This document shows positions 1 through 8,305 of a DNA stretch of 64,000 nucleotides, one piece after another. The DNA comes from Afipia massiliensis (GTDB lineage: Bacteria; Pseudomonadota; Alphaproteobacteria; Rhizobiales; Xanthobacteraceae): the NCBI RefSeq assembly GCF_001006325.2, contig NZ_LBIA02000001.1, forward strand, positions 3,535,501 through 3,599,500, in the 5' to 3' direction. Position numbers and translations under genes: made by a program. The notes under the pieces were generated by a model. That model worked only from the letters and a program-made list of their open reading frames with translations, did not search any database and was not told the origin of the DNA. Within the stretch, counting starts at the first letter, position 1. The number at the start of each line of letters is the position of its first letter.

Positions 1-75
1 GGCGTCGTGGTCTATGCCGCGCTGGCCTTCGCATTCCATCCTCTCGTGATCGGCGTCCCTGTGATTGGAGCTTAA
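1..75 (+). CDS. C-terminal end of a membrane protein (NnrU-like, partial)
   Basis: An open frame runs from the first base to a TAA at 73-75 and encodes a hydrophobic tail of 24 residues (GVVVYAALAFAF then HPLVIGVPVIGA). It stops 3 bases before the panB ATG, so the two genes are probably co-transcribed. The ending in a His-Pro and a short Val/Ile-rich run resembles the C-terminus of NnrU-family integral membrane proteins, which often precede panB in this family. That family assignment is from memory of the neighbourhood and rests on very little sequence. Confidence 0.5.
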   Translation, partial: GVVVYAALAFAFHPLVIGVPVIGA

Positions 76-78
76 GAC

Positions 79-927
79 ATGTCCGTGCAAACAGCGGTGA
101 AGCGCAAGACCGCGCCCGATATCCTCAAGCGCAAGGGCGGCGATCCGATCGTGATGCTGACGTCGTACCATGCGCATACCGCGGCGCTGGTCGACCGGTA
201 TTGCGACGTCATTCTGGTCGGCGACTCGCTCGGCAACGTGATGCACGGCTTCGAGACGACGGTGCCGGTCACGCTCGACATGATGATCCTGCAAGGCCGC
301 GCGGTGATGCGCGGCTCGAAGGAAGCACTCGTCGTGGTGGATATGCCGTTCGGATCGTACGAGGCCTCGAAGGAACAGGCGTTTCATTCCGCCGTGCGCG
401 TGCTGAAGGAAACCCATTGCGGCGCCGTGAAGATGGAAGGCGGCGTGCGCATGGCGGAGACCATCGAGTTTCTCACCACGCGGGGCATTCCGGTGATGGG
501 GCATATCGGCCTCACGCCGCAGTCGATCAACACGCTCGGCAGCTTCAAGTCGCAGGGCAAGGACGAAGCCATCAAGATCGCGGCGGGCGAGAACGGCAGC
601 GGTCCGTTTCAGCAGGATGCCATCGCGGTGGCGCAGGCCGGTGCCTTCTCGATGGTGGTGGAAGCCGTGGCGGAGCCGCTGGCGCGACGCATCACCGAGA
701 TCGTGCAGGTCCCGACCATCGGCATCGGCGCAAGCAATGCGTGCGACGGTCAGGTGCTGGTGCTGGAGGACATGCTCGGCCTGTCGCCTTGGGTGCCGAA
801 GTTCGTCAAGCGCTACGGCAATCTCGGACCCGGCATCGAGGCGGCCATTCAGGACTACGCCCGCGAGGTCCGCTCGCGCGCATTCCCGGGGCCGGAGCAC
901 GTCTACGGCATCAAGCCGAAGGGTTGA
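79..927 (+). CDS. panB: 3-methyl-2-oxobutanoate hydroxymethyltransferase PanB
   Basis: PanB transfers a hydroxymethyl group from 5,10-methylene-THF to 2-oxoisovalerate, giving ketopantoate, the first committed step of pantothenate and CoA synthesis in the cytosol. The 282-residue product has the family length. The substrate and Mg-binding segment [18 protein letters not shown] lies near residue 46, GHIGLTPQ near 139, and a typical VPTIGIGAS segment near 213. panC is not adjacent. The gene follows the partial membrane protein gene by 3 bases and is followed by a strong hairpin at 956-980. Confidence 0.97.
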   Translation: MSVQTAVKRKTAPDILKRKGGDPIVMLTSYHAHTAALVDRYCDVILVGDSLGNVMHGFETTVPVTLDMMILQGRAVMRGSKEALVVVDMPFGSYEASKEQAFHSAVRVLKETHCGAVKMEGGVRMAETIEFLTTRGIPVMGHIGLTPQSINTLGSFKSQGKDEAIKIAAGENGSGPFQQDAIAVAQAGAFSMVVEAVAEPLARRITEIVQVPTIGIGASNACDGQVLVLEDMLGLSPWVPKFVKRYGNLGPGIEAAIQDYAREVRSRAFPGPEHVYGIKPKG

Positions 928-955
928 GACGCATTGAACGGGTGTTTCCACAAAA

Positions 956-980
956 AAGCCCGGCGCAGCGCGCCGGGCTT
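956..980. terminator. Terminator hairpin after panB
   Basis: An 11-bp perfect stem (AAGCCCGGCGC paired with GCGCCGGGCTT) with a 3-base loop lies 28 bases after the panB stop. The A-run on its left (952-957) makes it a plausible terminator for minus-strand transcripts as well, such as the porin gene ending at 1056. Confidence 0.8.
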
Positions 981-1055
981 GAGTTTGTGAAACTGGAGAA
1001 ACGATAGAAACGATCAAGACACACGGCGCGACCGTGAGGCCGCGCCGTTGAGGGT

Positions 1056-1808
1056 TTAGAACTTGTAGTTCACGCCGGCGCGAACGACGTGAAACTGGTT
1101 GTCCCAACGTGCGTTGTTCGCCCCGCCAGCGACGATCGGCGAAAGGTTGATGATCGTCTCGTCGCCGAAATCGTAATAGAGATATTCGGCGCGTACCGTC
1201 CAATTGTTCGAGACCGCGTATTCCACACCGCCGCCGGCGACCCAGCCGGATTGTGTACGGCTGACATCGAGCGGGTTGAACGCACCGCCAACGACCAAAT
1301 GGTTACGATAGTTGATGTCTGCCCACGCGCCGCCGCCGGTGCCATAGATCATCCAACGATCCCAAGTGAAACCGAGCCTGCCGCGGATACTCGCCATCCA
1401 GTCTACGCTGCGGTCCTGCAAATGAAACAGACCAGGAAACGGGGCGCCGCCGACGGTGACGGCAGCACTGTTCGTCGTGCGAATTCCCGTTCCGGAGATA
1501 TCGCCCTCGATGCCGAGCACCCAACTTGGTGCGAATTGCCAATTGTAACCGATCTGCCCGCCACCGACGACACCGTTGCTGTCGCTCCCCAATGTTGCCA
1601 CGTCGAGGCCGGGGAAGCCTGTCTGCGTGATGACGACGGATGAGTCGCTCCAACCATAGCCGACATGGATGCCTGCGTAGAAGCCGGTCCAGGTCCAGAT
1701 CGGAGCAACAACTGGTGGTGGGGCCTTGTACCGCGGAGCCATGTCCGCGGCTGATGCGCTGCTGATTGCGAAGGCCAGGAAGGCCGCTGTCGTAAGTAAT
1801 TTCCGCAT
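1056..1808 (-). CDS. Outer-membrane beta-barrel porin-like protein (Omp25/Omp31 type)
   Basis: The product has 250 residues. It starts with a Sec signal peptide ending in ASA-ADMAPRYK, followed by the Pro-rich linker APPPVVAPIWTWTGFYAGIH that introduces the 8-stranded barrel of this alphaproteobacterial family. The rest alternates aromatic and small residues, and the chain ends in NYKF, a terminal aromatic typical of BAM-inserted barrels. The start is supported by GGGGAG six bases upstream. Such proteins are abundant surface barrels; specific cargo cannot be inferred. It stands alone, with the panB terminator on its 3' side. Confidence 0.93.
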   Translation of the reverse strand: MRKLLTTAAFLAFAISSASAADMAPRYKAPPPVVAPIWTWTGFYAGIHVGYGWSDSSVVITQTGFPGLDVATLGSDSNGVVGGGQIGYNWQFAPSWVLGIEGDISGTGIRTTNSAAVTVGGAPFPGLFHLQDRSVDWMASIRGRLGFTWDRWMIYGTGGGAWADINYRNHLVVGGAFNPLDVSRTQSGWVAGGGVEYAVSNNWTVRAEYLYYDFGDETIINLSPIVAGGANNARWDNQFHVVRAGVNYKF

Positions 1809-2208
1809 GATGCACTCCCCATTAAAAAAATGTCTGAGTTTGGCAGTCGAGCCGGAAATGCCCTTAAGAAAATACCATCACAAAAATCCGGCGCTGGCTG
1901 TCACCGGGAAGTCACGCTCGGATGGGTATTTAGCGGGAGGTACGTCAGTATTATTGGCCTAAAGCAGGCGAGGCAGGCCTTGATACAAGGCGGTTTTTCA
2001 CTCGCTGCCGGGGACATGAGGGCATGAAAAATCGACGCTCGCGAACGCGAGTTTTTAAGCCGGAGACTTTCATCGCACGCTGCGTCTCGCGGACATTGTG
2101 TTGAACCGTGCGCAGCTCTGCCACACAACCTGCGCTGCGATTTGAACCCGTTGAAGCACTTGCGCGACCCATTGCTGGAGCGGCTTCGCTCTCAATGGGG
2201 ATATTCGC
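1809..2208. other. 400-bp gene-free region with an isolated hairpin
   Basis: This region lies between the divergent porin and AraC genes. It must contain the porin promoter. I see no convincing coding frame: the 65-residue frame at 1830-2027 has no family signal. The only clear structure is the compact terminator-like hairpin at 2038-2056. Confidence 0.6.
2038..2056 (+). terminator. Orphan rho-independent terminator
   Basis: CTCGCG-AA-CGCGAG followed directly by TTTTT forms a 6-bp GC stem with a 5-U tail on the plus strand. No plus-strand gene ends here; the nearest upstream plus-strand CDS (panB) already has its own terminator and the porin gene between is on the other strand. It may end a small RNA or attenuate transcription into the AraC gene. 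Confidence 0.55.
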
Positions 2209-2592
2209 ATGGAAGGTTGTTTTGTCGTCACGGGCGGATCGCGCATGAGCGCGATCAAGGCGTTTATTCTGGCCGAGATCGACAATCCCGCGCTGTGTCT
2301 CGCAGACGTCGCGGTTCAGCAGGGTATTTCGTCGAGCTACGTCAGAAAACTGTTCGCTGCCGAGGGCGCGAAGTTCGCGACGTACGTTCTCGATACTCGC
2401 ATCGAAAAAGTATTACAGATGCTGACCGATCCGGAGTCGCGCAGTCACTCGATCAGCGCCATCGCGCTGAAGTGCGGGTTCAACGATATCTCTTATTTCA
2501 ACCGGGTCTTCCGCAAGCGCTACGGCTGCACGCCGTCCGACCTGCGCTATGGGCGGCGCGGACTCGACGTCGGGCTTACTGCGACCGGCTGA
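2209..2592 (+). CDS. AraC-family HTH protein lacking a sensor domain
   Basis: The 127-residue product is essentially only the AraC/XylS DNA-binding domain: two helix-turn-helix units (around LADVAVQQGISSSYVRKLF and ISAIALKCGF) and the signature NDISYFNRVFRKRYGCTPSDLR near the C-terminus. Related regulators in this family are usually about 300 residues with an N-terminal ligand-binding domain. Here the frame is closed by a stop at 2152-2154, and I could not recognise a sensor domain upstream in other frames. The start could be 2209 or the ATG at 2245. It may be an N-terminally truncated remnant or a genuine short regulator; DNA-binding residues look intact. Confidence 0.75.
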   Translation: MEGCFVVTGGSRMSAIKAFILAEIDNPALCLADVAVQQGISSSYVRKLFAAEGAKFATYVLDTRIEKVLQMLTDPESRSHSISAIALKCGFNDISYFNRVFRKRYGCTPSDLRYGRRGLDVGLTATG

Positions 2593-2782
2593 GCTGCTCT
2601 TCGGTCACGATCCGCTCGACGTTCTCGGTCTTGCTTCGGATGCGATAGCGCAGGCGTCCGTCCGCCTCGATCGGCATGCAGCCCACGACCGTGTAGACGT
2701 CCGACTGGATTTTCTCGGCGCGGCCCTGGGGACCCTGACCCTGATGATGAACGTCGTCGTTTATCGAAAAGCTGTGTGCCAT
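2576..2782 (-). CDS. Small conserved hypothetical protein (68 aa)
   Basis: The frame starts at an ATG preceded by AGGAG at good spacing and encodes a 68-residue soluble, charged protein. It has an acidic/His-rich N-terminus (INDDVHHQGQGPQG) and a compact C-terminal part with GCMPIEADGRLRYRIRSK. There is no signal peptide or membrane segment. The regular coding texture and the ribosome-binding site argue for a real gene. Its 3' end overlaps the AraC gene tail-to-tail by 17 bases. No function can be assigned. Confidence 0.65.
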   Translation of the reverse strand: MAHSFSINDDVHHQGQGPQGRAEKIQSDVYTVVGCMPIEADGRLRYRIRSKTENVERIVTEEQLSRSQ

Positions 2783-3004
2783 GGAATCTCCTGATGCCGC
2801 GGGTTGTAGCAGCCAGCCGGGGTAAAGCAACGATGGGGACGCGCACACGTTCCAAAACAGTGTTAACGCTTTGATCCGGCTGACTTTGCCTTGTCGCCGC
2901 CATACCGGTACTGTATCCGCCACCGTCACTTAGGGGAGCCGCGCCAACCGCGCGGCAGACGACGGGTTCACACGTTTTCCAAACATACCGAGCGGGACAG
3001 TTAA

Positions 3005-3658
3005 GTGTCTGAAATATTTAATGAAATAGATGAAGACTTGCGCCGGGAGCAGTTCAAGAAGCTCTGGGAGCGATATTCGATCTTCATCATCGCGGCTGCG
3101 ATTCTCATTGTCGCCGGCGTCGGCGGCTGGCGTGGCTACCAATACCTCGAAGCCAAGAAGGCCGCGGAGGCCGGATCGGCCTTTGAGGCTGCCATCGGGC
3201 TGTCCGAGCAGGGCAAGAAGACCGAGGCCGAGGCGGCTTTCGCGAAGATCGCCGCTGACGGTTCCAGGGGCTATCGCGGGCTGGCGCGGCTGCGCGCCGC
3301 TGCGGATGCGGCTGCTGCCGATCCGAAGGCTGCGGCCAAGCTTTACGACGGCATTGCCGCCGATCCGAGCATCGCGGTGACTGAACAGGATCTCGCGCGC
3401 ATTCGCGCCGCAAGCCTGATGATGGAAGCCGAGCCCTACGCGGAGATGCGTCAGCGGCTTGAGCCGGCGAGCGGCGAGGGGCGGACCTTCCGGCATACCG
3501 CGCGCGAACTGCTCGCGTTGTCGGCGTACCGTGCGAATGACGCCACCGCCGCGCGCCAGTGGCTCGACATGATCGGCAACGATGCCCGCACACCGGCGAG
3601 CATGCGCAGCCGTGCCGAAGCATTGCAGGCCCTGCTGCCGCCCGCAGCGAAAAGCTGA
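3005..3658 (+). CDS. Membrane-anchored TPR protein, YfgM-like
   Basis: The 217-residue protein has a cytosolic N-terminus (SEIFNEIDEDLRREQFKKLWERY), one transmembrane helix at about residues 27-45 (FIIAAAILIVAGVGGW), then a periplasmic helical region with tetratricopeptide-like repeats rich in Ala. This is the DUF2133/YfgM architecture; in E. coli YfgM is a periplasmic chaperone partner of the SecYEG-PpiD translocon. The start is GTG. It heads the set TPR protein-lipoprotein-der, the same order as E. coli yfgM-bamB-der, which supports the assignment. Confidence 0.85.
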   Translation: MSEIFNEIDEDLRREQFKKLWERYSIFIIAAAILIVAGVGGWRGYQYLEAKKAAEAGSAFEAAIGLSEQGKKTEAEAAFAKIAADGSRGYRGLARLRAAADAAAADPKAAAKLYDGIAADPSIAVTEQDLARIRAASLMMEAEPYAEMRQRLEPASGEGRTFRHTARELLALSAYRANDATAARQWLDMIGNDARTPASMRSRAEALQALLPPAAKS

Positions 3659-3670
3659 AGCGAGACATCG

Positions 3671-4177
3671 ATGCGCCGCCCGCAACGCTTGATTGCCGCC
3701 ACTGTTCTTGCCGCGATGTCGGTCGCGCTTGCCGGCTGTTCCAGCGGCAGCTTCGATCCGACCGACATGATGGACTGGTTCGACACCAAGAAGAAAATTC
3801 CCGGCGAGCGCCGGCCGGTCTTCCCTGAAGGCGTCCCCGGTGTCGAGCAGGGCGTGCCGAAAGACCTGTACAAGGGCTCGCGTCAGGATCTGGCGCCGGC
3901 GGCCGAGGCTCCGCCGCCTGCGCCGGAGCCCCGAAAGCCGGCCGCACGGTCTGCGGCCCGCGAGGCCGAACCGTTCCCTCAACTGGTGGACGAGCCCAGC
4001 GCGGCCGCGCCGAAGATGAAGAAGCCCAAGCGAACCCGCATCACGGCACCGGAGCCTGACGCAGAGCCTGCACCCGCGCCGCAGCGGCAGCAGGCCGCGC
4101 CGCCGCCGCAGGCCGCACCACAACAGCAGCCATCTTCGTTCCCGGCGCCGTTGCCGAGCGGAGGCTTCGCGCGCTGA
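3671..4177 (+). CDS. Short Pro/Ala-rich lipoprotein in the bamB position
   Basis: The 168-residue product has a lipoprotein signal with lipobox LAGC (Cys 23), a conserved-looking segment (FDTKKKIPGERRPVFPEG and QGVPKDLYKG, residues about 38-75), then a long disordered Pro/Ala/Glu tail. It lies 12 bases after the YfgM-like gene and 99 bases before der, exactly where most proteobacteria encode the BAM lipoprotein BamB. It lacks any beta-propeller. The PGER segment is like the short N-terminal linker of alphaproteobacterial BamB proteins, so it may be a truncated derivative or an unrelated substitute. Function is unknown. Confidence 0.8.
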   Translation: MRRPQRLIAATVLAAMSVALAGCSSGSFDPTDMMDWFDTKKKIPGERRPVFPEGVPGVEQGVPKDLYKGSRQDLAPAAEAPPPAPEPRKPAARSAAREAEPFPQLVDEPSAAAPKMKKPKRTRITAPEPDAEPAPAPQRQQAAPPPQAAPQQQPSSFPAPLPSGGFAR

Positions 4178-4276
4178 CGATTTAAGCCCTCAACGCGGTC
4201 CCCGGATAATCCTAGGGACTGCGCCTTTTGATCCCCTTTATTGACATGAGGTCCGTAAAGGGCGAACGGATCACTC

Positions 4277-5674
4277 ATGTCCTTCACCATTGCCATCATC
4301 GGCCGGCCCAATGTCGGCAAGTCGACCCTGTTCAACCGGCTGGTTGGGCAGAAGCTCGCGCTTGTCGATGACCAGCCGGGCGTGACGCGCGACCGCCGCG
4401 AGGGCGAAGGGCGTCTCGGCGATCTCGAATTCACGCTGATCGATACGGCCGGTCTCGACGAAGGCCCGAAGGGCTCGCTGACCGCACGGATGCAGGAGCA
4501 GACCGAGGCGGCCATCGCCCTGGCCGACGCGTTGATGTTCGTGATCGATGCGCGCGCAGGATTGACGCCGAACGACCGCGCCTTCGCCGATTTCGCGCGC
4601 CGCGCCAACAAGCCGGTGGTGCTCGTCGCCAACAAGAGCGAGGGCAAGGCCGGCGAGGCAGGTGCGATGGAAGCCTACGCACTTGGGCTCGGCGATCCGA
4701 TTCCGATTTCCGCCGAGCACGGCGAAGGGCTGAGCGATCTCTACGACGCGCTGCGCGTGCTGATGCCGGAGCCGGTCGAAGAGGATGACGAAGAGGACGA
4801 TCCGGAGTCGTTCGAGAACGTGGACGGCGAGGATGAAAGTCTTTCGACGCGCCCGATCCGTGTCGCGGTGCTTGGCCGCCCCAATGCCGGCAAGTCGACG
4901 CTGATCAATCGCCTGCTTGGCGAAGAGCGGCTGCTGACCAGTCCCGAAGCCGGAACGACGCGCGATTCCATCGCGGTCGATGTGACGTGGAAGGGCCGCG
5001 AGTTTCGCGTGTTCGACACCGCGGGTTTGCGGCGGCGCTCGCGCATTGAAGACAAGCTGGAAAAGCTGTCCGTGTCCGATGCGCTGCGCGCGGTGCGGTT
5101 CGCTGAAGTCGTCGTACTGATGATGGACTCGCAGAGCAAGTTCGAAGAACAGGATCTGCGGCTCGCCGATCTGATCGAGCGCGAGGGCCGCGCCCTCGTG
5201 ATCGCGGTCAACAAGTGGGATCTGATGGACCGCGCACCGAGCCAGATCGCGAGGCTCCGCGAGGACGCTGACCATTTGCTGCCGCAGGTGAAGGGCATGC
5301 CGGTGGTCGCGGTGTCCGGCATGATGGGCGAGGGCATCGACCGGCTCATGAGCGCGATCGAGGATGCTTACAAGGTCTGGAACCGGCGCACCTCGACCGC
5401 GCAGCTCAATCGCTGGTTCGAGCAGGCGGTTCAGAACAATCCGCCGCCGGCGGTGTCAGGCCGTCGCCTCAAACTCAACTACATCACGCAGAGCAAGGCG
5501 CGTCCGCCGAGCTTTGTGGTGTTCTGCTCGCGCGCTGACGCCGTGCCGGAATCCTATCTGCGCTATCTGGTCAACAGCCTGCGCAGCACGTTCGACCTGC
5601 CCGGGACGCCGATGCGCATTACGCTGCGCGAGAAGGAAAATCCGTTCGCTCATAGAGCGAAGCGGAAGTCCTGA
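4277..5674 (+). CDS. der: Ribosome biogenesis GTPase Der (EngA)
   Basis: Der is a tandem-domain GTPase needed for 50S subunit maturation. The 465-residue product shows two full G domains: G1 at GRPNVGKST and DTAGL and NKSE in the first, and [14 protein letters not shown] and NKWD in the second. They are joined by an acidic linker ([14 protein letters not shown]) and followed by the KH-like C-terminal domain and a basic tail. Length and layout match the family. It closes the yfgM-lipoprotein-der group and is followed by a GC-rich palindrome at 5678-5696. Confidence 0.98.
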   Translation: MSFTIAIIGRPNVGKSTLFNRLVGQKLALVDDQPGVTRDRREGEGRLGDLEFTLIDTAGLDEGPKGSLTARMQEQTEAAIALADALMFVIDARAGLTPNDRAFADFARRANKPVVLVANKSEGKAGEAGAMEAYALGLGDPIPISAEHGEGLSDLYDALRVLMPEPVEEDDEEDDPESFENVDGEDESLSTRPIRVAVLGRPNAGKSTLINRLLGEERLLTSPEAGTTRDSIAVDVTWKGREFRVFDTAGLRRRSRIEDKLEKLSVSDALRAVRFAEVVVLMMDSQSKFEEQDLRLADLIEREGRALVIAVNKWDLMDRAPSQIARLREDADHLLPQVKGMPVVAVSGMMGEGIDRLMSAIEDAYKVWNRRTSTAQLNRWFEQAVQNNPPPAVSGRRLKLNYITQSKARPPSFVVFCSRADAVPESYLRYLVNSLRSTFDLPGTPMRITLREKENPFAHRAKRKS

Positions 5675-5677
5675 GCC

Positions 5678-5696
5678 GCCGGACCGATCGTCCGGC
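5678..5696. terminator. Palindrome between convergent genes
   Basis: GCCGGAC-CGATC-GTCCGGC is a perfect 7-bp stem with a 5-base loop, four bases after the der stop and before the converging DUF2147 gene. There is no U-run, so its terminator role is only inferred from position. Confidence 0.45.
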
Positions 5697-5717
5697 GCGC
5701 TCAGATTCAACGCGCGG

Positions 5718-6095
5718 TCAGTTCACCCGCGTCCACGTGGTGGATTTGCAGATCATGCCGCCCATGGCGCAGCCTGCGGTGGTGAGCGTGCTTCCTGACA
5801 GCGACATCTTGCCGGCATAGGTCTTGCCATCTTCGGGATTGAACGCGGAGCCCTTCCACGCATCCGTGCCGTCCGGCTTCATGTCGTAGAAAATACGCTG
5901 GCCGACCTTGGCCGGTGTTTCGATGCCCGGCTTGAGCCAGACAAGCGAACCGCAATACGCCCCGCCGCCGCATGGTCCGATTTTGACGCGGGATGCGCCG
6001 GTGTCGCGCAGCCACGTTCCGCTCGGGTCGCCCGCGAATGCAGGCGTGGCAATGAGTGCGAAAGCTGCAACTGCAGCTGCAATTCTGAATGTCAT
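5718..6095 (-). CDS. Exported DUF2147-like protein
   Basis: The start ATG at 6095 has AGGGGAA upstream; a longer in-frame extension to 6197 looks non-coding. The 125-residue product has a Sec signal (MTFRIAAAVAAFALIATPAFA) followed by GDPSGTWLRDTGASRVKI and CGGGAYCGSLVWL, the hallmark of DUF2147 periplasmic proteins, ending with paired cysteines (GCAMGGMICK). Function of the family is not known; four Cys could form disulfides. It is transcribed after the SDR gene with about 100 bases between them. Confidence 0.88.
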   Translation of the reverse strand: MTFRIAAAVAAFALIATPAFAGDPSGTWLRDTGASRVKIGPCGGGAYCGSLVWLKPGIETPAKVGQRIFYDMKPDGTDAWKGSAFNPEDGKTYAGKMSLSGSTLTTAGCAMGGMICKSTTWTRVN

Positions 6096-6193
6096 TCGGT
6101 TTCCCCTCTGATATGCGCCAGCCTCTTTGTGCCGGTTCGCGCAAATTGAACAGGGGGACCCGACGAGAGTCAATCGCGGCCGGCTGGGCGCGA

Positions 6194-6949
6194 TCACGCC
6201 ACCGGCGTGCGGAAGCTCTTAAGCGACTTGGTCGGATAGTCGAAGAACTTTCCGGTCTCGGTCCATGACGGCGCGCACATCGGCACGATGAACTCCGCCG
6301 CCTGTTCGGGCGTGTCGAGGATCATCGGGTCTTCGCCGGGCATCACGGTCGCGCGCATGCGGGTGCGGATCGGTCCGGGGCTGAACAGGTTGACGCGGAT
6401 CGGCGTGGTCGCGGTTTCGTTCGCCCACACCCGCACGAGGGCATCGAGCGCCGCCTTCGATGCCGCGTAGGGGCCCATATAGGCGGTTGCCTTGCTGGCG
6501 ATGCCCGACGTGATGAACACCGCGCGTCCGGCGTCGGATTTCTGCAGCAACGGCTCCATGCAGCGGATCAACTGGAAATTCGCCGTGGTGTTGACCGCGA
6601 ACATGTTGTTCCAGAATTTCGGCTCGGTATGGCCGAGCGGCGACGACGTCCCCGCGACGCCGGCATTGCCGATCAGAATGTCGAGCTTGCCGTGGCGTTC
6701 GTTCAGTGCAGCGCCCAGACGCGCGATGCCGTCGAGATCGGTCATGTCCAGTGGCACCAGCGTGGCGCTGCCGCCGTCGGCGCGGATGGCGTCGTCGAGT
6801 TCCTCGAGCCCGCCCTGCGTGCGCGCAACGGCAATGACATGCGCGCCGGCGCGCGCCAGCGCACGCGCCGTGGCGTAGCCGATGCCGCGCGATGCGCCGG
6901 TGACGAGAGCGATGCGGGAGGCGAGAGGTTTGGTCATTCTTAAACTCAT
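6194..6949 (-). CDS. Short-chain dehydrogenase/reductase
   Basis: A classical SDR of about 250 residues. The cofactor motif is TGASRGIG near the N-terminus, with NAG at GNAGVAG, a catalytic Ser in ITSGIAS, YxxxK in YAASK, and the PGPIRT segment. The Arg after the second beta strand (VARTQ) suggests NADPH preference. The start may be 6949 or 6937 (MTKPLASR), and neither has a strong ribosome-binding site. In related genomes a gene of this kind lies next to purF; here the acetyltransferase-methyltransferase gene separates them. Substrate unknown. Confidence 0.9.
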   Translation of the reverse strand: MSLRMTKPLASRIALVTGASRGIGYATARALARAGAHVIAVARTQGGLEELDDAIRADGGSATLVPLDMTDLDGIARLGAALNERHGKLDILIGNAGVAGTSSPLGHTEPKFWNNMFAVNTTANFQLIRCMEPLLQKSDAGRAVFITSGIASKATAYMGPYAASKAALDALVRVWANETATTPIRVNLFSPGPIRTRMRATVMPGEDPMILDTPEQAAEFIVPMCAPSWTETGKFFDYPTKSLKSFRTPVA

Positions 6950-7016
6950 CCAGCGAGCGTCATGCTTGGCCTCGTGCCAGCATCCACGCCTTTGCGACAG
7001 GGTTTTATAGACGTGG

Positions 7017-7070
7017 ATGGCCGGGCGAAAGGGCGTTCACGCCCGTCTTCGACGGGCTATGCCCGGCCAT
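7017..7070. repeat. Nested palindromic element
   Basis: ATGGCCGGGC at 7017-7026 pairs with GCCCGGCCAT at 7061-7070. Inside lie two further hairpins, GGGCGT-TC-ACGCCC (7031-7044) and GCCCGTC-TTC-GACGGGC (7041-7057). A partial copy of the outer arm recurs at 7138-7149. This looks like a dispersed palindromic unit of the type common in Bradyrhizobium-like genomes. Confidence 0.7.
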
Positions 7071-7145
7071 GACCGAAAGACGATTGCGCTGGTCTTGCTT
7101 GGTGTGTCTCGAAGCCGGGGCCCGATCCGTGCTACACGGCCGGGC

Positions 7146-8279
7146 ATGACCCTGAACTCTCCACCCGCCGGACGCCCCTGGCGGGCCATGTCGGTTGCAG
7201 ACCTTCCGGCCGTCAATGCGCTGGCCACCCGCATTCATCCGGACTATCCGGAGGATGCTGCGGTGTTTGCCGAGCGCCTGCGGCTGTATGCTGCGGGCTG
7301 CCGGGTGCTGGAGGACGAACAAGGCCTCGTCGCCTATGTCGTCAGCCATCCGTGGCGGCATCTGGAACCGCCGCCGCTGAACGCGTTGCTCGGCGCGCTG
7401 CCGCCGCAGCCGTCGACGTTCTACATCCACGATCTCGCGCTGGCGCCGGAGGCGCAGGGCACCGGGGCGGGAGCGGATATCGTAGCGTTGCTCGCGGATC
7501 ATGCGTCCGCCAGCGGGCTTTCCAGCATGTCTCTGATCGCGGTCAACGGCTCAGCGGGATTCTGGCAACGCCAGGGGTTTGAGTCGGTGGATGACCCGCT
7601 GCTGGACGCCAAGTTGCGCAGCTATGGGGACGACGCACGTTTCATGGCGCGAACGCTTGGGGCCGCCGGATGGCATCCGTCGTCGAAAGAGATCGGCGCG
7701 CTGTACGAGCGTCACGCCACGGCGTTTGACCGGGATCGCGGCAAGCGGCTGGTCGAGCGCGCGTGGTTCGAACGGTTCAGACAGGTTATGCCGGAAGGTG
7801 CGGACGTGCTCGATCTTGGATGCGGATCGGGGGAGCCGGTCGCGCGCTACCTGATCGAGGCGGGACATCGCGTCACCGGTGTGGATTCATCGCCGACGCT
7901 GATCGGCCTCTGCCGCTCGCGCTTCCCGGACGAGACATGGATCGCGGGCGACATGCGCGACGTCTCACTGCCCCGCCACTTCGGCGGCATTGTCGCTTGG
8001 AACAGCTTCTTCCACCTGACCCCGGACGATCAGCGCCGGATGTTCAGGATCTTTCGCGATCACGCGGAGCCCGGCGCCGCGCTGATGTTCACCAGCGGGC
8101 CGGGCGCCGGTGAGGCAATCGGCGCATATCAGGGCGAGGCGCTCTATCACGCGAGCCTCGCTACGGCGGAATATGAGGTGCTTCTCGCGGCGCACGGCTT
8201 TTCAGTCGTGCAGCATGTGGTGGAGGATCCGGATTGCGGAGGCCTGACGGTGTGGCTTACGCGGATGCTACCCGGCTGA
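7146..8279 (+). CDS. GNAT acetyltransferase fused to a SAM methyltransferase
   Basis: The ATG at 7146 starts the conserved region; an upstream in-frame extension to 7017 runs through a palindromic repeat. The 377-residue product has an N-terminal GNAT domain (residues about 12-170) with the acetyl-CoA loop EAQGTGAG at 102-109 and VNGSAGFWQRQGFE. A class I methyltransferase follows (about 180-377) with motif I VLDLGCGSGEP at 221-231, acidic GVDSSP, and GDMRDVSLP. No stop or frame change separates them. Each half looks complete, so this is a natural fusion or a fusion by sequence error. Substrates unknown. It is a plus-strand insertion between SDR and purF. Confidence 0.85.
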   Translation: MTLNSPPAGRPWRAMSVADLPAVNALATRIHPDYPEDAAVFAERLRLYAAGCRVLEDEQGLVAYVVSHPWRHLEPPPLNALLGALPPQPSTFYIHDLALAPEAQGTGAGADIVALLADHASASGLSSMSLIAVNGSAGFWQRQGFESVDDPLLDAKLRSYGDDARFMARTLGAAGWHPSSKEIGALYERHATAFDRDRGKRLVERAWFERFRQVMPEGADVLDLGCGSGEPVARYLIEAGHRVTGVDSSPTLIGLCRSRFPDETWIAGDMRDVSLPRHFGGIVAWNSFFHLTPDDQRRMFRIFRDHAEPGAALMFTSGPGAGEAIGAYQGEALYHASLATAEYEVLLAAHGFSVVQHVVEDPDCGGLTVWLTRMLPG

Positions 8280-8305
8280 CCGGCGCATCCGCGAGAACTC
8301 CGGAC

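Noticed and set aside
201-1007. 268-residue plus-strand frame overlapping panB
   Set aside because: It is the +2 shadow of panB, Arg/His/Gly-rich, without any motif.
2930-4123. 397-residue minus-strand frame
   Set aside because: It lies opposite the TPR and lipoprotein genes, is extremely Arg/Gly/Ala-rich, and shows no family motif; it is a high-GC shadow frame.
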